Assembly (NCBI RefSeq): GCF_019168305.1
Contig: NZ_JAHTBI010000053.1
Span: forward strand, 51,136-115,135
DNA length: 64,000 bases
DNA from: Pseudomonas aegrilactucae
Lineage (GTDB): Bacteria > Pseudomonadota > Gammaproteobacteria > Pseudomonadales > Pseudomonadaceae
Direction: 5' to 3'
A program made the translations under genes and the position numbers. The notes under the pieces are model-generated. The model saw nothing but the letters and a program-made list of their open reading frames with translations. It was not told the origin of the DNA and searched no databases. Numbering within the stretch: the first letter of the stretch is position 1; every line of letters starts with the position of its first letter. Of this stretch, positions 39,969-48,649 are shown one piece after another.

Positions 39969-41087
39969 ATGCCGTACCAACCGAGCGAATTGCTTGCCAA
40001 CCATTTCAACAACAATGCGATCGACCTGAGCCACATCGAGCAACAGTTGAACCTGGTGGCCCCAGACAGCCCCAACCTGCCGCTGTACCGGGACATGATG
40101 CTGACCGTGCTGCGCATGGCGCACGACGACCGCGACCGCTGGAGCGCCAAGATCACCCTGCAGGCCCTGCGCGAGCTGGACAACGCCTTCCGCGCCCTGC
40201 ACCAGTACAAGGGCCGACGCAAGGTCACCGTGTTCGGCTCTGCCCGCACCCCGGTCGAACACCCCATGTATGCCCTCGCCCGCGAGCTGGGCGCCACCCT
40301 GGCACGCTCCGACCTGATGGTCATCACCGGCGCCGGCGGCGGCATCATGGCAGCGGCCCATGAAGGTGCCGGGGTGGATCACTGCCTGGGTTTCAACATC
40401 ACCCTGCCCTTCGAGCAGCACGCCAACGCGACCGTCGACGGGACCGACAAGCTGTTGCCGTTCCACTTCTTTTTCATTCGCAAGCTGTTCTTCGTCAAGG
40501 AAGCCGATGCGCTGGTGTTGTGCCCAGGCGGTTTTGGCACCCTGGACGAAGCACTGGAAGTGCTGACCCTGATCCAGACGGGCAAGAGCCCATTGGTGCC
40601 GGTTGTACTGCTCGACTCGCCAGGTGGTACGTTCTGGCAGGAAGCGCTGAACTTCATCACTCGCCAGTTGGAGGGTAACCGCTACATCCTGCCAAACGAC
40701 CTGAAGCTGCTGCGCCTGGTGCACAACGCCGATGACGCGGTCGCCGAGATCAACCAGTTCTACAGCAACTACCACTCCAGCCGCTGGCTGAAGAACCAGT
40801 TCGTGATCCGCACCCATCACCCGCTCAGCGAAGCAGCATTGCAGGATATTCAGGAGGGGTTCGCGGACTTGCGCCTCAGTGGCACCTTCCATCAGCACGC
40901 CTACGCCGGCGAGGAGCACGACGAAGCGCAATTCAGCCACCTGTCACGCCTGGCCTTTGCCTTCAACGGCCGTGACCAAGGCCGCCTGCGTGAGCTGGTA
41001 GACTTCATCAACCTGTCGGAAAACTGGGCCAAGCCCCAGCATAATCAAACGTCGCAACGGGCGCGTGAGCCGCTTAAAGTGACCTGA
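39969..41087 (+). CDS. LOG family protein (Rossmann-fold, lysine-decarboxylase-like)
   Basis: A 372-residue protein with a LOG-type core. It has GAGGGIMAAAHEGAG at about 118-132 and PGGFGTLDEALEVLTLIQTGKSPLVPVVLLD near 185-215. The PGGxGTxxE motif is the signature of cytokinin-activating and nucleotide-5'-monophosphate phosphoribohydrolases. The N-terminal ~75 residues and the C-terminal ~110 residues are extensions found in the larger pseudomonad members. True substrate is unknown. The ATG at 39969 has AGGAG six bases upstream. Confidence 0.9.
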   Translation: MPYQPSELLANHFNNNAIDLSHIEQQLNLVAPDSPNLPLYRDMMLTVLRMAHDDRDRWSAKITLQALRELDNAFRALHQYKGRRKVTVFGSARTPVEHPMYALARELGATLARSDLMVITGAGGGIMAAAHEGAGVDHCLGFNITLPFEQHANATVDGTDKLLPFHFFFIRKLFFVKEADALVLCPGGFGTLDEALEVLTLIQTGKSPLVPVVLLDSPGGTFWQEALNFITRQLEGNRYILPNDLKLLRLVHNADDAVAEINQFYSNYHSSRWLKNQFVIRTHHPLSEAALQDIQEGFADLRLSGTFHQHAYAGEEHDEAQFSHLSRLAFAFNGRDQGRLRELVDFINLSENWAKPQHNQTSQRAREPLKVT

Positions 41088-41147
41088 TACCTTCACCTGG
41101 AACACTGGCTTGGCCCCTCGGGGCCGAGCATTGCTCAATCGTCCAGG

Positions 41148-41603
41148 CTACGACCGCTCAACAAGCGACCGACACTCTCCATGGAAAAAACCACGGTAGA
41201 CCAGAAAGCGGGTTTGCTGTGCACGGCTGCGGGGATCGCTGGGGAGTTGACCGGCGAACTTGCGCTGCCACACGTCAACCAGCAGGTGTTGCCAGTCGAT
41301 GCCGCATTCACGCAAGGCACCTTCGATATCGCTGCGCTGCAGGCCGCGCTGGCTCAACTCTTCGCGGATGCGCGCCGGGCCGTAGCCGGAGCGCGAGCGA
41401 TAGCTGATGAAGCTTTCCAGGTAGCGGGCTTCGCTGAGCAGACCCTCCTCCGTCAAACGGTCGAGTTCCTGATCGATCAGCTCAGGTTCTGCGCCGCGCT
41501 GACGCAACTTGCGCGTCAGCTCGACACGACCATGCTCGCGTCGCGCGAGCAGGTCCATGGCTGTCCGCCTGACGGCGACGGGAGTATCGAGTACGACGGA
41601 CAT
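41148..41603 (-). CDS. recX: RecX family regulator of RecA
   Basis: RecX binds RecA filaments and limits recombinase activity. The 151-residue protein is built of three-helix repeats ([70 protein letters not shown]). Its start is 14 bp after the recA stop, so it is co-transcribed with recA as usual and shares its LexA control. Confidence 0.95.
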   Translation of the reverse strand: MSVVLDTPVAVRRTAMDLLARREHGRVELTRKLRQRGAEPELIDQELDRLTEEGLLSEARYLESFISYRSRSGYGPARIREELSQRGLQRSDIEGALRECGIDWQHLLVDVWQRKFAGQLPSDPRSRAQQTRFLVYRGFFHGECRSLVERS

Positions 41604-41617
41604 GGTCTATCTGCAAA

Positions 41618-42703
41618 TCAGACGTTGGCGTCGGCGTCGACCAGGTCATCTTCAGGCTCTGCAGCTGCAGCAGCCGTCTTGCCTGCTGCCGCAGCAGCCG
41701 CAGCCGCTTCGACACCACCGGTCAGCAGCTTGTCGCGAATCTGCTTCTCGAGGGTAGCGCCGATTTCCGGGTTCTCTGCCAGGAACTTGGCGGAGTTGGC
41801 TTTACCCTGGCCGATCTTGCTGCCCTGGTAGCTGTACCAGGCGCCGGCTTTTTCGAGGAAACCGTGCAGCACACCCAGGTCGATGATCTCGCCGTTGCGG
41901 TAGATACCCTTGCCGTACAGGATCTGGAACTCGGCCTGACGGAACGGTGGTGCCACCTTGTTCTTGACGATCTTGACGCGGGTTTCGCTGCCGACCACTT
42001 CGTCGCCTTCCTTCACCGCGCCGGTACGGCGGATGTCCAGGCGCACCGAAGCGTAGAACTTCAGCGCGTTACCACCGGTGGTGGTTTCGGGGCTGCCGAA
42101 CATCACGCCGATCTTCATGCGGATCTGGTTGATGAAGATCACCAGGCAGTTGGCGTTCTTGATGTTGCCGGTGATTTTACGCAGCGCCTGGGACATCAGG
42201 CGGGCTTGCAGGCCCACGTGCATGTCGCCCATCTCGCCTTCGATCTCGGCCTTGGGTACCAGGGCCGCCACGGAGTCGACGATGATCACGTCAACCGCGT
42301 TGGAGCGCACCAGCATGTCGGTGATTTCCAGGGCCTGCTCGCCGGTGTCCGGCTGCGAGACCAGCAGGTCGTCGACGTTGACGCCCAGCTTGCCGGCGTA
42401 CTCTGGATCGAGGGCGTGCTCGGCATCGACGAACGCACAGGTGGCGCCGGCTTTTTGTGCCTGGGCGATCACCGACAGGGTCAGCGTGGTTTTACCCGAC
42501 GACTCAGGGCCGTAGATTTCGACGATACGGCCTTTTGGCAGGCCGCCAATGCCCAGGGCAATGTCCAGGCCCAGCGAGCCGGTGGAGATGGCCGGGATCG
42601 CCTGGCGATCGTGATCGCCCATGCGCATGACCGCGCCTTTACCGAATTGACGTTCGATCTGACCCAGGGCCGCAGCCAAGGCACGCTTCTTGTTGTCGTC
42701 CAT
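41618..42703 (-). CDS. recA: Recombinase RecA
   Basis: RecA catalyses strand exchange and triggers LexA self-cleavage. The 361-residue protein has Walker [10 protein letters not shown] at 65-73, the conserved [35 protein letters not shown], and an alanine-rich then acidic C-terminal tail ([19 protein letters not shown]). The ATG at 42703 is the family start. A LexA box lies 46 bp upstream, and recX follows. Confidence 0.98.
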   Translation of the reverse strand: MDDNKKRALAAALGQIERQFGKGAVMRMGDHDRQAIPAISTGSLGLDIALGIGGLPKGRIVEIYGPESSGKTTLTLSVIAQAQKAGATCAFVDAEHALDPEYAGKLGVNVDDLLVSQPDTGEQALEITDMLVRSNAVDVIIVDSVAALVPKAEIEGEMGDMHVGLQARLMSQALRKITGNIKNANCLVIFINQIRMKIGVMFGSPETTTGGNALKFYASVRLDIRRTGAVKEGDEVVGSETRVKIVKNKVAPPFRQAEFQILYGKGIYRNGEIIDLGVLHGFLEKAGAWYSYQGSKIGQGKANSAKFLAENPEIGATLEKQIRDKLLTGGVEAAAAAAAAGKTAAAAAEPEDDLVDADANV

Positions 42704-42748
42704 TGAAGTCCTCACGTAATCATCGATAGGGCCGTACGGCCACAACAC

Positions 42749-42764
42749 CTGTATAAGTAGCCAG
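42749..42764 (-). promoter_or_regulatory. LexA (SOS) box upstream of recA
   Basis: The 16-bp sequence CTGTATAAGTAGCCAG fits CTG-N10-CAG, the SOS-box pattern, in the 106 bp between cinA and recA. Its location is right for repression of recA. Confidence 0.85.
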
Positions 42765-42809
42765 TATTATTCCACAGGGTTTTGTTCCCGCCTACCCCCG
42801 AGTTGCGAT

Positions 42810-43292
42810 TTACTCTGCGCCAAGCTGTAACAAGCCCTCTAGGGCGGCGATTACCGTTTGTCGGCGCACTGCGTCGCGGTCGCCGTCGAAGTGCCGACGC
42901 TCGCTTGCGACATGCTTGCCATCGCCCCACGCCAGCCACACGGTGCCCACCGGTTTGGCCGGCGAGCCGCCATCGGGCCCGGCCACCCCGCTGACCGCCA
43001 CCGCAAAGCGTGCGCCGCTGGCCGCCTGGGCGCCGCGCACCATGGCCTCGACCACCTCCTGGCTGACCGCACCCACCTGTGCGAACAGGCCGTCGGGCAC
43101 TGCCAGCTGGCGGGTTTTCTGCGCGTTGGAATACGTCACGAAACCGGCTTCGAACCATGCCGAACTGCCGGGGATGCGCGTAATGGCCTCGGCGATGCCG
43201 CCACCGGTGCAGGACTCGGCGGTGGTCACATGGGCATTGAAACGGCGCAGGTGTTCCCCCAGCCGGGCAGAAAGTGCGGTGATCGGGTCCAT
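42810..43292 (-). CDS. CinA-family nicotinamide-nucleotide amidase (PncC)
   Basis: A 160-residue stand-alone CinA C-terminal domain (PncC), which deamidates nicotinamide mononucleotide in the pyridine-nucleotide cycle. Visible signatures are TAESCTGGGIAEAITRIPGSSAWFEAGFVTYSNAQK at about 24-59, with the catalytic Ser27-Cys28-Thr29 region, and AVAVSGVAGPDGGSPAKPVGTVWLAW near 97-122. It is the gene at which tailocin clusters are inserted in many pseudomonads, and it is next to recA as usual. Confidence 0.92.
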   Translation of the reverse strand: MDPITALSARLGEHLRRFNAHVTTAESCTGGGIAEAITRIPGSSAWFEAGFVTYSNAQKTRQLAVPDGLFAQVGAVSQEVVEAMVRGAQAASGARFAVAVSGVAGPDGGSPAKPVGTVWLAWGDGKHVASERRHFDGDRDAVRRQTVIAALEGLLQLGAE

Positions 43293-43351
43293 GGCAGGCT
43301 CCTTGAAAGTCTGGCGCCTACCCTACACCATCTGCCGGCGCGGCTGAACAC

Positions 43352-43846
43352 TCAAGGTGTGAGTGAACGTACATAGCCCTGGCAGGCGCGCAGGGCGATC
43401 AGTCCGGCGTCGCCGGCGTCGGTGATGGCGATAATTCGCCGAGCATGCGCCGGGTCAAGTCCGGCGCGTGCGGGGCCATGATCCAGGCTGCCGGTGCCGG
43501 GGGTGGCAGGCAGATCGGGAGTGGCGCCACGGTCGATGAGGACCGACAACCGCAGATCAGCAGTAGCCAGCCGATCGCGCAAGCGTGCCTGAGCCTGTTG
43601 GACATCGAGAAGCTCCTGATAGTGAGTATGATCGTTGAGGTCCAGCTCGCGCTCCAGCACGCGGCGCTGCTGGCGTTCGCCCTGCAGCTCGGCGGCGGTA
43701 CTTTCGGCAAGCTGCTGGCGTTCGAGCGCAAAGGCCTGTTGCTGCTGCGCCAGCTGACGGCCCAGGCGCCAGCCCTGGACCTGCCAGGTCAGCGCGCAGG
43801 CCAGCACCAGCACCGTCAGCAACAGCGTGGCCTGCAGGCGGCTCAA
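43352..43846 (-). CDS. Tailocin lysis protein, Rz-like inner-membrane spanin
   Basis: A 164-residue protein with one N-terminal membrane segment (about 5-23, ATLLLTVLVLACALTWQVQG) and then a long Gln/Arg/Glu-rich coiled coil. This is the architecture of an i-spanin (Rz) that helps disrupt the outer membrane during lysis. The start is TTG at 43846, overlapping the endolysin stop in TTGA. An alternate-frame lipoprotein gene is embedded in it. No sequence similarity is claimed beyond architecture and context. Confidence 0.8.
   Translation of the reverse strand: MSRLQATLLLTVLVLACALTWQVQGWRLGRQLAQQQQAFALERQQLAESTAAELQGERQQRRVLERELDLNDHTHYQELLDVQQAQARLRDRLATADLRLSVLIDRGATPDLPATPGTGSLDHGPARAGLDPAHARRIIAITDAGDAGLIALRACQGYVRSLTP
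43399..43605 (-). CDS. Embedded Rz1-like outer-membrane spanin lipoprotein
   Basis: A 68-codon frame lies entirely inside the Rz-like gene in another reading frame: MSNRLRHACAIGWLLLICGC then RSSSTVAPLPICLPPPAPAAW. It has a basic N-terminus, a hydrophobic stretch, a lipobox-like LICGC (Cys20) and a proline-rich segment, the standard features of Rz1 o-spanins. The lipobox has Cys at position -2 rather than the usual Ala/Ser/Thr, which is a weakness. Embedded Rz1 genes are well known in phage lambda and others. Confidence 0.7.
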   Translation of the reverse strand: MSNRLRHACAIGWLLLICGCRSSSTVAPLPICLPPPAPAAWIMAPHAPDLTRRMLGELSPSPTPATPD

Positions 43847-44394
43847 CAGAGCACCTCGCGGGCCCGGGCCCAGAGTTGCAGGCGGTCCTCCAGGCCGTTG
43901 AGGCCACCGTTGATATGCCGCGTGATGCGGTTGAACTCACCGCGATCGGCGAGCGCGTTGAGCCCTCGCGAGTGCCAGAACCAGGCTGCTGATTCGGCCG
44001 CCCAGCGTGGCTGTTCGAGCAGTTGCGGCAGCTCCAGCAGGCGCTCGTCACCGAACAGCGCGCGGCTGCAGGCCCGGTAGTTGTTGCGCCCGGTGACCTG
44101 GATCAGGCCACGGCCGCAGTAGAGTTGCCCGTCGCCATCGGCCTCCGGCGTGTTGCCCAGGCGCAGCGCCAGGCTGCCGGTGTCGTAACGCGAGAGGTAG
44201 CGATCGCTGCCTAGCTCCTTCACATAGCGCAGTTGGCCGGACTCGTGGCCAACCTGGGCGAGAAAGGCGGCAATGCGCCGGGGGTTGTCGATTTCCCACC
44301 GGGGCATGGCGGTGTTGAGGGCAGGTACAAAAACGCCGGCTCGGGGGCCGGCATGAGGAAGAATCTGCAGCAGTTGTTGCTCTGTAAGTGACAT
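43843..44394 (-). CDS. Endolysin, glycoside hydrolase family 19
   Basis: A 183-residue GH19 (chitinase-like) endolysin that cleaves peptidoglycan to release tailocin particles. Catalytic Glu51 and Glu60 lie in LAQVGHESGQLRYVKE, and the fold signature LYCGRGLIQVTGRNNYRACSRALFGDE follows near 91-117. It has no signal peptide, so it needs a holin, which is not in the window. It lies between the Mu-like tail fibre chaperone and the Rz-like gene. Confidence 0.92.
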   Translation of the reverse strand: MSLTEQQLLQILPHAGPRAGVFVPALNTAMPRWEIDNPRRIAAFLAQVGHESGQLRYVKELGSDRYLSRYDTGSLALRLGNTPEADGDGQLYCGRGLIQVTGRNNYRACSRALFGDERLLELPQLLEQPRWAAESAAWFWHSRGLNALADRGEFNRITRHINGGLNGLEDRLQLWARAREVLC

Positions 44395-44430
44395 TGGTCA
44401 TCACACCTGAACAGCTAGATTGAAGACAAG

Positions 44431-44453
44431 AAAAAGCCCCGACCAGCGGGGCT
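44431..44453 (-). terminator. Hairpin with T run after the first tail fibre chaperone gene
   Basis: Stem GCCCCG / CGGGGC with loop ACCAG and a T run on the minus strand, between the fibre chaperone stop (44454) and the endolysin start (44394). It may attenuate transcription into the lysis genes. Confidence 0.7.
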
Positions 44454-44888
44454 TCATTCAACCTGTTGGAACAACCAGGGCGGCGGAGCAGGCCGTGTTT
44501 GGGCATGCGGGAACCCGGGCATTTGCGGCCAACTGCGCAAGGCTTGCCTGAACGCCTGCAACTCAGCGAACTCAGAGGGTGTAAGTGTCATGGCAGTTGA
44601 CTCCTGCTCATCTCGATGGCGATCAACCAGCCACTGTGTCAGGTGCATCTGGCCATCGCGCCATGCACGTTCGGCCTCGATCACAACCTCCGTTGCTACA
44701 GGAGGTAGCGGTGTTTTTTCCACTGTGCCGTCCGCCAGCAGCCGCCATACGCCATCCGTTTCCTGAGTCATCCTCAGCCATAGAGATTCACTCACTTCCA
44801 TGGCTGCTTCCGGAATCTCATGAATCCCTTTGACGAGTCTTGACTTCAAGACACCATCCTCACCAAAAACCGCGTACTTCACTGTCAT
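44454..44888 (-). CDS. Tail fibre assembly chaperone, Mu-like module
   Basis: A 144-residue protein. Its C-terminal half (ERAWRDGQMHLTQWLVDRHRDE, then LTPSEFAELQAFRQALRSWPQMPGFP) has the tail-fibre-assembly (Tfa/Caudo_TAP) pattern, ending in a Pro-rich PAPPPW segment. It closely parallels the second Tfa at 61687-62121. It probably folds the C-terminal receptor-binding part of the fibre encoded just upstream at 44902-46098. Confidence 0.85.
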   Translation of the reverse strand: MTVKYAVFGEDGVLKSRLVKGIHEIPEAAMEVSESLWLRMTQETDGVWRLLADGTVEKTPLPPVATEVVIEAERAWRDGQMHLTQWLVDRHRDEQESTAMTLTPSEFAELQAFRQALRSWPQMPGFPHAQTRPAPPPWLFQQVE

Positions 44889-44901
44889 CGAATAGTCCTT
44901 C

Positions 44902-46098
44902 CTATCGTCCTAGCGCCAGCCAGCCCAGCGACACTGCTATGTTGTTGGCTACCGGTGCCGAGCCTTGCCGGCCGGTATAAACCGCTGTTCTAAATCCTGA
45001 CGAGGTAATACTGACTGCTTGAGAAAAAACATAATTATCCTCTGTGTCGGCAGGGTTGGTAGACACCACGTACACAGACTTCGGGAACGGTATTGGATAA
45101 GTCACATTGATGCTGCCTACCGACTGCGTGGCGGTGCCCCACTGAATGATCAAGCCCCCCAACCAACTTGGAAGTACCACGTATCCATTAACGGCAAACA
45201 ATGCGGAAAAGCCCAAGCGAAGTTTTTTGGGTGTAACTATTACGTTGTCCGCAACGCCAGCTTCCACCTGCACTAAGGTGGCAACCTTCGCGGTTCCCAG
45301 CTTCGACTCTGTCGCTTGTGCTGCCAAGGGCAACAACGCCGACACATCAATGTTCCCCTGATTGACCGGCGCGTCCCACGCCTTGATGCACCACATGACC
45401 GCCAGGTTGCGCATGCGCGTTTCAGTGGCGGTGCGGACGACTTTGGAAGCATCAAACTTAACGGTATCGGACGGGCTGGTGGTCGTGCTGGACGCCGTGC
45501 CATACACAGTCGGACCGTTGCTCATTTCAAAACCGAAGACACCCGATGTGCTGTAAATAGTGCCCGCTACAGATTCCGATGCAGCCTTTCGCGAATTGAG
45601 CGCCCCGACAATATTCTGCAGCGCGTCCTGCTGAAAGCTGCCCAACTGACGGCCAGCATCTACACCACGTCCATGGTCCCAGCCACGCAAGGCTTCCCCA
45701 CGGGTTTCCGGCAAACGGAAATACCCGCTGGGTTCCGAACCAACGTTGAAGGTCGTGCCAAGATACGCAGCAAGCTGCGGATAGGCAGTACTGCTCTGCA
45801 CGCTCCCGTCCAGTTCAAGAAAACCAGGCGGCACCGTCCCCTTGGTAAAGGCGATCATCGATCCAATGGGCAGCGCCGATGCCTCAGCAATCATTGCCTT
45901 GAACGCCTTGGCCAACTGTGCATTGTCAGTCTCGCTCGGCTTCAACCCCGCCGCCTTGATAACCCCCAGCACCTCCTCGGTCACCGCATTGCCCCAGCTC
46001 GCCGGAATCAAAGACCCCGGCATCCCCGTGGCCGGGTTCTCATCCACAAACCTGCCATTCACCAGCCCGATAGCGGGCACACTTTTCGGATAATCCAC
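44902..46098 (-). CDS. Tail fibre protein, Mu-like module
   Basis: A 398-residue fibre with a phage tail-collar-type segment (IGSMIAFTKGTVPPGFLELDGSVQSSTAYPQLAAYLGTT, about 77-115). The C-terminal domain begins [37 protein letters not shown] and ends VSLGWLALGR. This last region is a gp53-like beta-sandwich that probably contacts the receptor (lipopolysaccharide). It has a GTG start at 46098. It is shorter than its counterpart in the P2-like module. Confidence 0.88.
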   Translation of the reverse strand: MDYPKSVPAIGLVNGRFVDENPATGMPGSLIPASWGNAVTEEVLGVIKAAGLKPSETDNAQLAKAFKAMIAEASALPIGSMIAFTKGTVPPGFLELDGSVQSSTAYPQLAAYLGTTFNVGSEPSGYFRLPETRGEALRGWDHGRGVDAGRQLGSFQQDALQNIVGALNSRKAASESVAGTIYSTSGVFGFEMSNGPTVYGTASSTTTSPSDTVKFDASKVVRTATETRMRNLAVMWCIKAWDAPVNQGNIDVSALLPLAAQATESKLGTAKVATLVQVEAGVADNVIVTPKKLRLGFSALFAVNGYVVLPSWLGGLIIQWGTATQSVGSINVTYPIPFPKSVYVVSTNPADTEDNYVFSQAVSITSSGFRTAVYTGRQGSAPVANNIAVSLGWLALGR

Positions 46099-46109
46099 AT
46101 TTCATTCCT

Positions 46110-46709
46110 CTAGTCGTAATTGATCCGCACCAGCGTGTGTGCCGGTGCACTGCGGTGTATCAGGCACTCCAGCGCGTTGCCCGGGTTCACGCCAAAGCGC
46201 TCGCCCCAGTAACTTGCGCCAAAGCGCCGCCCCAGGTGCTGGCGGCCACCGGTATTGAGGGTCCAGATGAACTGCGCCTGCCAGGTGCCGAAATGATCGA
46301 CACCAAAGCGCGCCCGGCCGAAACGGGGTGCGCGATGCTCGGTGACACTGGGCTCGGCATAGCCCTGGCTGCGCGCCAGCTCCAGGTAGCAGGCAATCTG
46401 CTGGCTGCCTATCGCGGTCAGGCGCTGGCGCACCGCCAGGCGACGGTCGGCGAATGTCGGTTGCACGCCCAGGCACGGGTCGGGCAGGCGCATCACCCGC
46501 TCCCAGTCCGGTACCAGCTCACTCACCGTCAAAGGGTCCATCTCACCCAGCAGGTCCGCCGCCCGGCCATCGATGCGCGCCAGCTCCTGCGCAGCGCCCT
46601 CCAGCACCTGTTCAAGTTCCGGCACACGCTCCGGGTCCCAGGCCGGGCCACTGGGCAACAGCGCACGCAACTGCTGGTGGTAATCGGCTGCAGTCCTCAG
46701 CTCAGCCAT
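46110..46709 (-). CDS. Mu gp48-like tail protein (YmfQ/DUF2313)
   Basis: A 199-residue protein starting MAELRTAADYHQQLRALLPSGPAWDPERVPELEQVL. Its length, position just after the baseplate J homologue and N-terminal pattern fit the YmfQ/DUF2313 family (Mu gp48), a baseplate component near the fibre. The ATG at 46709 has GGAGG six bases upstream; a TTG two codons earlier is less likely. It overlaps the gp47-like gene by 13 bp and precedes the fibre gene. Confidence 0.85.
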   Translation of the reverse strand: MAELRTAADYHQQLRALLPSGPAWDPERVPELEQVLEGAAQELARIDGRAADLLGEMDPLTVSELVPDWERVMRLPDPCLGVQPTFADRRLAVRQRLTAIGSQQIACYLELARSQGYAEPSVTEHRAPRFGRARFGVDHFGTWQAQFIWTLNTGGRQHLGRRFGASYWGERFGVNPGNALECLIHRSAPAHTLVRINYD

Positions 46710-47737
46710 TGGCAACCTCCATAGGTCAACAGCTGATTCGGCGCCGCCCCCACGTCATCGGTCGGCCAGCTCAGGCGGTGATCGGTCTCACCCGCAGCGC
46801 CGCTGATGGCCTCGCCGATATGTGTCAGCAGCAAGGCCTGCCCCAGCCCTGCCTCGCGGTTGTGCAGGTCGGCCAACTGGGCTTCGACGGCCGCACGCAC
46901 AGCACTGCTGTCGGGGGTCAGGCGCAGGCGGTAGGTCACCGGCAGCGGTACCGGGGCCAGCACATGCACCTCGGCAGTCACCGGCCGCAGCGGCTCGATG
47001 TAGGCATGCACCTCGGCCAGTTGCCGGGCATCGGGCAACGGCTGCGCGTCGTCGTCACGCATGACGAACACCCCCACCGTGCCGGGGCCCAGGTAATTGC
47101 GTCGGCACCAGGCGCGGGTGATGCCGGGGCATTCCAGCGCCCAGGTCTCGTAGTCGGTCGCCGCACCGCCGTGGGGAATGACGCGGTACGAGCGGATGAC
47201 GCGGCTGCGCAGCGACTCCAGGCTCTCGGCCGCCACCCCGCCACGCAACCCGGCAGCCGTGACCTGATAAGTGCCCAGCAGGCCTTCGACTGGCTGCACC
47301 GAAAACAGCACCAGCCCGGCCTCGGCATTGCCCAGTACACCCGGGTCGAGGGCTTCGATGTCGGCCTGGTTGAGCCCGGCCCGGGTGGTCACGCCCAGGG
47401 TTACCCGGTAGCTGCGGCCATCGTTGCTCTGCAGCACGGTATCGACGTCGAGTACCGCGCCGGCGGCGGCGCTGAAGCTCACGCTGCCAACCGCGCGCTG
47501 GGCCGCCTTGCGTGGCTGCTTGAGGCGCAGTGCAGCGATGCGCTCGAGGGTCTGTTCATCGGCGCTGTCGGGCAGGATCTGCTCGGCGATCCAGTCCAGG
47601 TAGCCATACAGGCCATAGGCCGCGCCACTCAGGGCACGCGCCAGCACCTGGGCGTCGGAGCGACGCAAGGCCGCGCTGGCCAGGTCGCTTTGGGTGCGGC
47701 TGACCAGCGCCGGTAATGCGGGGGTTTCAAAGGGCAT
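46697..47737 (-). CDS. Baseplate J-like protein (Mu gp47)
   Basis: A 346-residue baseplate wedge protein of the JayE/gp47 (COG3299) family, which builds the wedge of the contractile baseplate. Typical pieces are SDLASAALRRSDAQVLARALSGAAYGLYGYLDWIAEQILPD and DEQTLERIAALRLKQPRKAAQRAVGSV near the N-terminus, and ESLESLRSRVIRSYRVIPHGGAATDYETWALECPGITRAW in the middle. It overlaps the gp46-like gene by 11 bp, which suggests coupled translation. Confidence 0.9.
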   Translation of the reverse strand: MPFETPALPALVSRTQSDLASAALRRSDAQVLARALSGAAYGLYGYLDWIAEQILPDSADEQTLERIAALRLKQPRKAAQRAVGSVSFSAAAGAVLDVDTVLQSNDGRSYRVTLGVTTRAGLNQADIEALDPGVLGNAEAGLVLFSVQPVEGLLGTYQVTAAGLRGGVAAESLESLRSRVIRSYRVIPHGGAATDYETWALECPGITRAWCRRNYLGPGTVGVFVMRDDDAQPLPDARQLAEVHAYIEPLRPVTAEVHVLAPVPLPVTYRLRLTPDSSAVRAAVEAQLADLHNREAGLGQALLLTHIGEAISGAAGETDHRLSWPTDDVGAAPNQLLTYGGCQWLS

Positions 47738-48125
47738 AGATCACCTGCCAGCTGTCTTCCAGGTTGATGTCCAGGCGCTTGCCGTCGTTGAGAATCAACG
47801 CCGTGCGCAAGTCCAGGCGGTTGGCGGTACGGCGCTGAGCCAGCACCTCGACGGCACTGCAGTGACCGTCCTCGATCAGCCACTGCAACGCCTCGCGGGC
47901 GTAATGCTCGGCGTCCAGGCGGGTCTGCTCGTTGAGCCGCACGCGTTGCAGCAGCCACAGCCGCGAACCGATGCGGTCATCGGCGGCGGCGGGAAAACTG
48001 TCGCCCCACCAGCCATAGCGTTGCTCGTCGTCCAGTGGGTCGTCGTTGGCCGCGCGGCGCCAGGTGAACAGGCTGATGATCACCGCGCGGGTCAGTGCGG
48101 CATCACGGTCGTCGTGGTTGATCAC
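47727..48125 (-). CDS. Mu gp46-like baseplate protein
   Basis: A 132-residue protein of the GP46 family, a small baseplate subunit. Signatures include LDDEQRYGWWGDSFPAAADDRIGSRLWLLQR near 32-62. It overlaps both neighbours (4 bp with gp45-like, 11 bp with gp47-like), as in Mu-type clusters. Function is inferred from family and gene order. Confidence 0.88.
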   Translation of the reverse strand: MINHDDRDAALTRAVIISLFTWRRAANDDPLDDEQRYGWWGDSFPAAADDRIGSRLWLLQRVRLNEQTRLDAEHYAREALQWLIEDGHCSAVEVLAQRRTANRLDLRTALILNDGKRLDINLEDSWQVIYAL

Positions 48126-48622
48126 CTCGCCACCCCGCTTTGCCCAGTGCCGGCTTGCACGCCGCCATGCACATGTTCGAGCTGGCTGATGCCGGCTGCC
48201 ACCTGATCGCCTGCGGACACGATGCGCCCGCTCTGAGTGAGTACCGGGGTGTCGATGTTCACCGCCGTGCTGGCACGAATGTTGAGCGTGCCGGTTTCGA
48301 TATCGAGAATGCGCCCGCGCTTGAAATGCAGCGTGTCGCCTTCGTCGGTGTACAGCGCTACCTCGCCCGGGGCCAGCGCCTGCAGACGGTAGCGACGGTC
48401 GCCAAGCACCAGCAGCACGCCATGCGAGCGATCACCGCCGATGAACGCGGCGATGCCTTCGGCGCCGGGCAGCGGATGGCTGGTGAAACCGTAGGCTTCG
48501 AAGTGTTCCATGTCGTCCTGGATTTCGCCTGCAGTCAGGCGCATTTGCAGGCGTTGCAGCTTGCCGGCCGAATTGGCGAGCACCAGGGTGCCGCGCGCCA
48601 GCATCCGCGTGAGTAGATTCAT
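48122..48622 (-). CDS. Phage baseplate assembly protein V / spike (Mu gp45)
   Basis: A 166-residue protein of the Mu gp45 (baseplate spike) family: MNLLTRMLARGTLVLANSAGKLQRLQMRLTAGEIQDDMEHFEAYGFTS, followed by a GVLLVLGDRRYRLQALAPGEVALYTDEGD core with OB-like features. The C-terminal beta-helix ends EHVHGGVQAGTGQSG, where the conserved HxHGG near the tip may bind iron in the spike apex. It pierces the outer membrane upon contraction. Confidence 0.9.
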   Translation of the reverse strand: MNLLTRMLARGTLVLANSAGKLQRLQMRLTAGEIQDDMEHFEAYGFTSHPLPGAEGIAAFIGGDRSHGVLLVLGDRRYRLQALAPGEVALYTDEGDTLHFKRGRILDIETGTLNIRASTAVNIDTPVLTQSGRIVSAGDQVAAGISQLEHVHGGVQAGTGQSGVAR

Positions 48623-48649
48623 GGGTAATGGCCTTGCACAAGGGACCGA

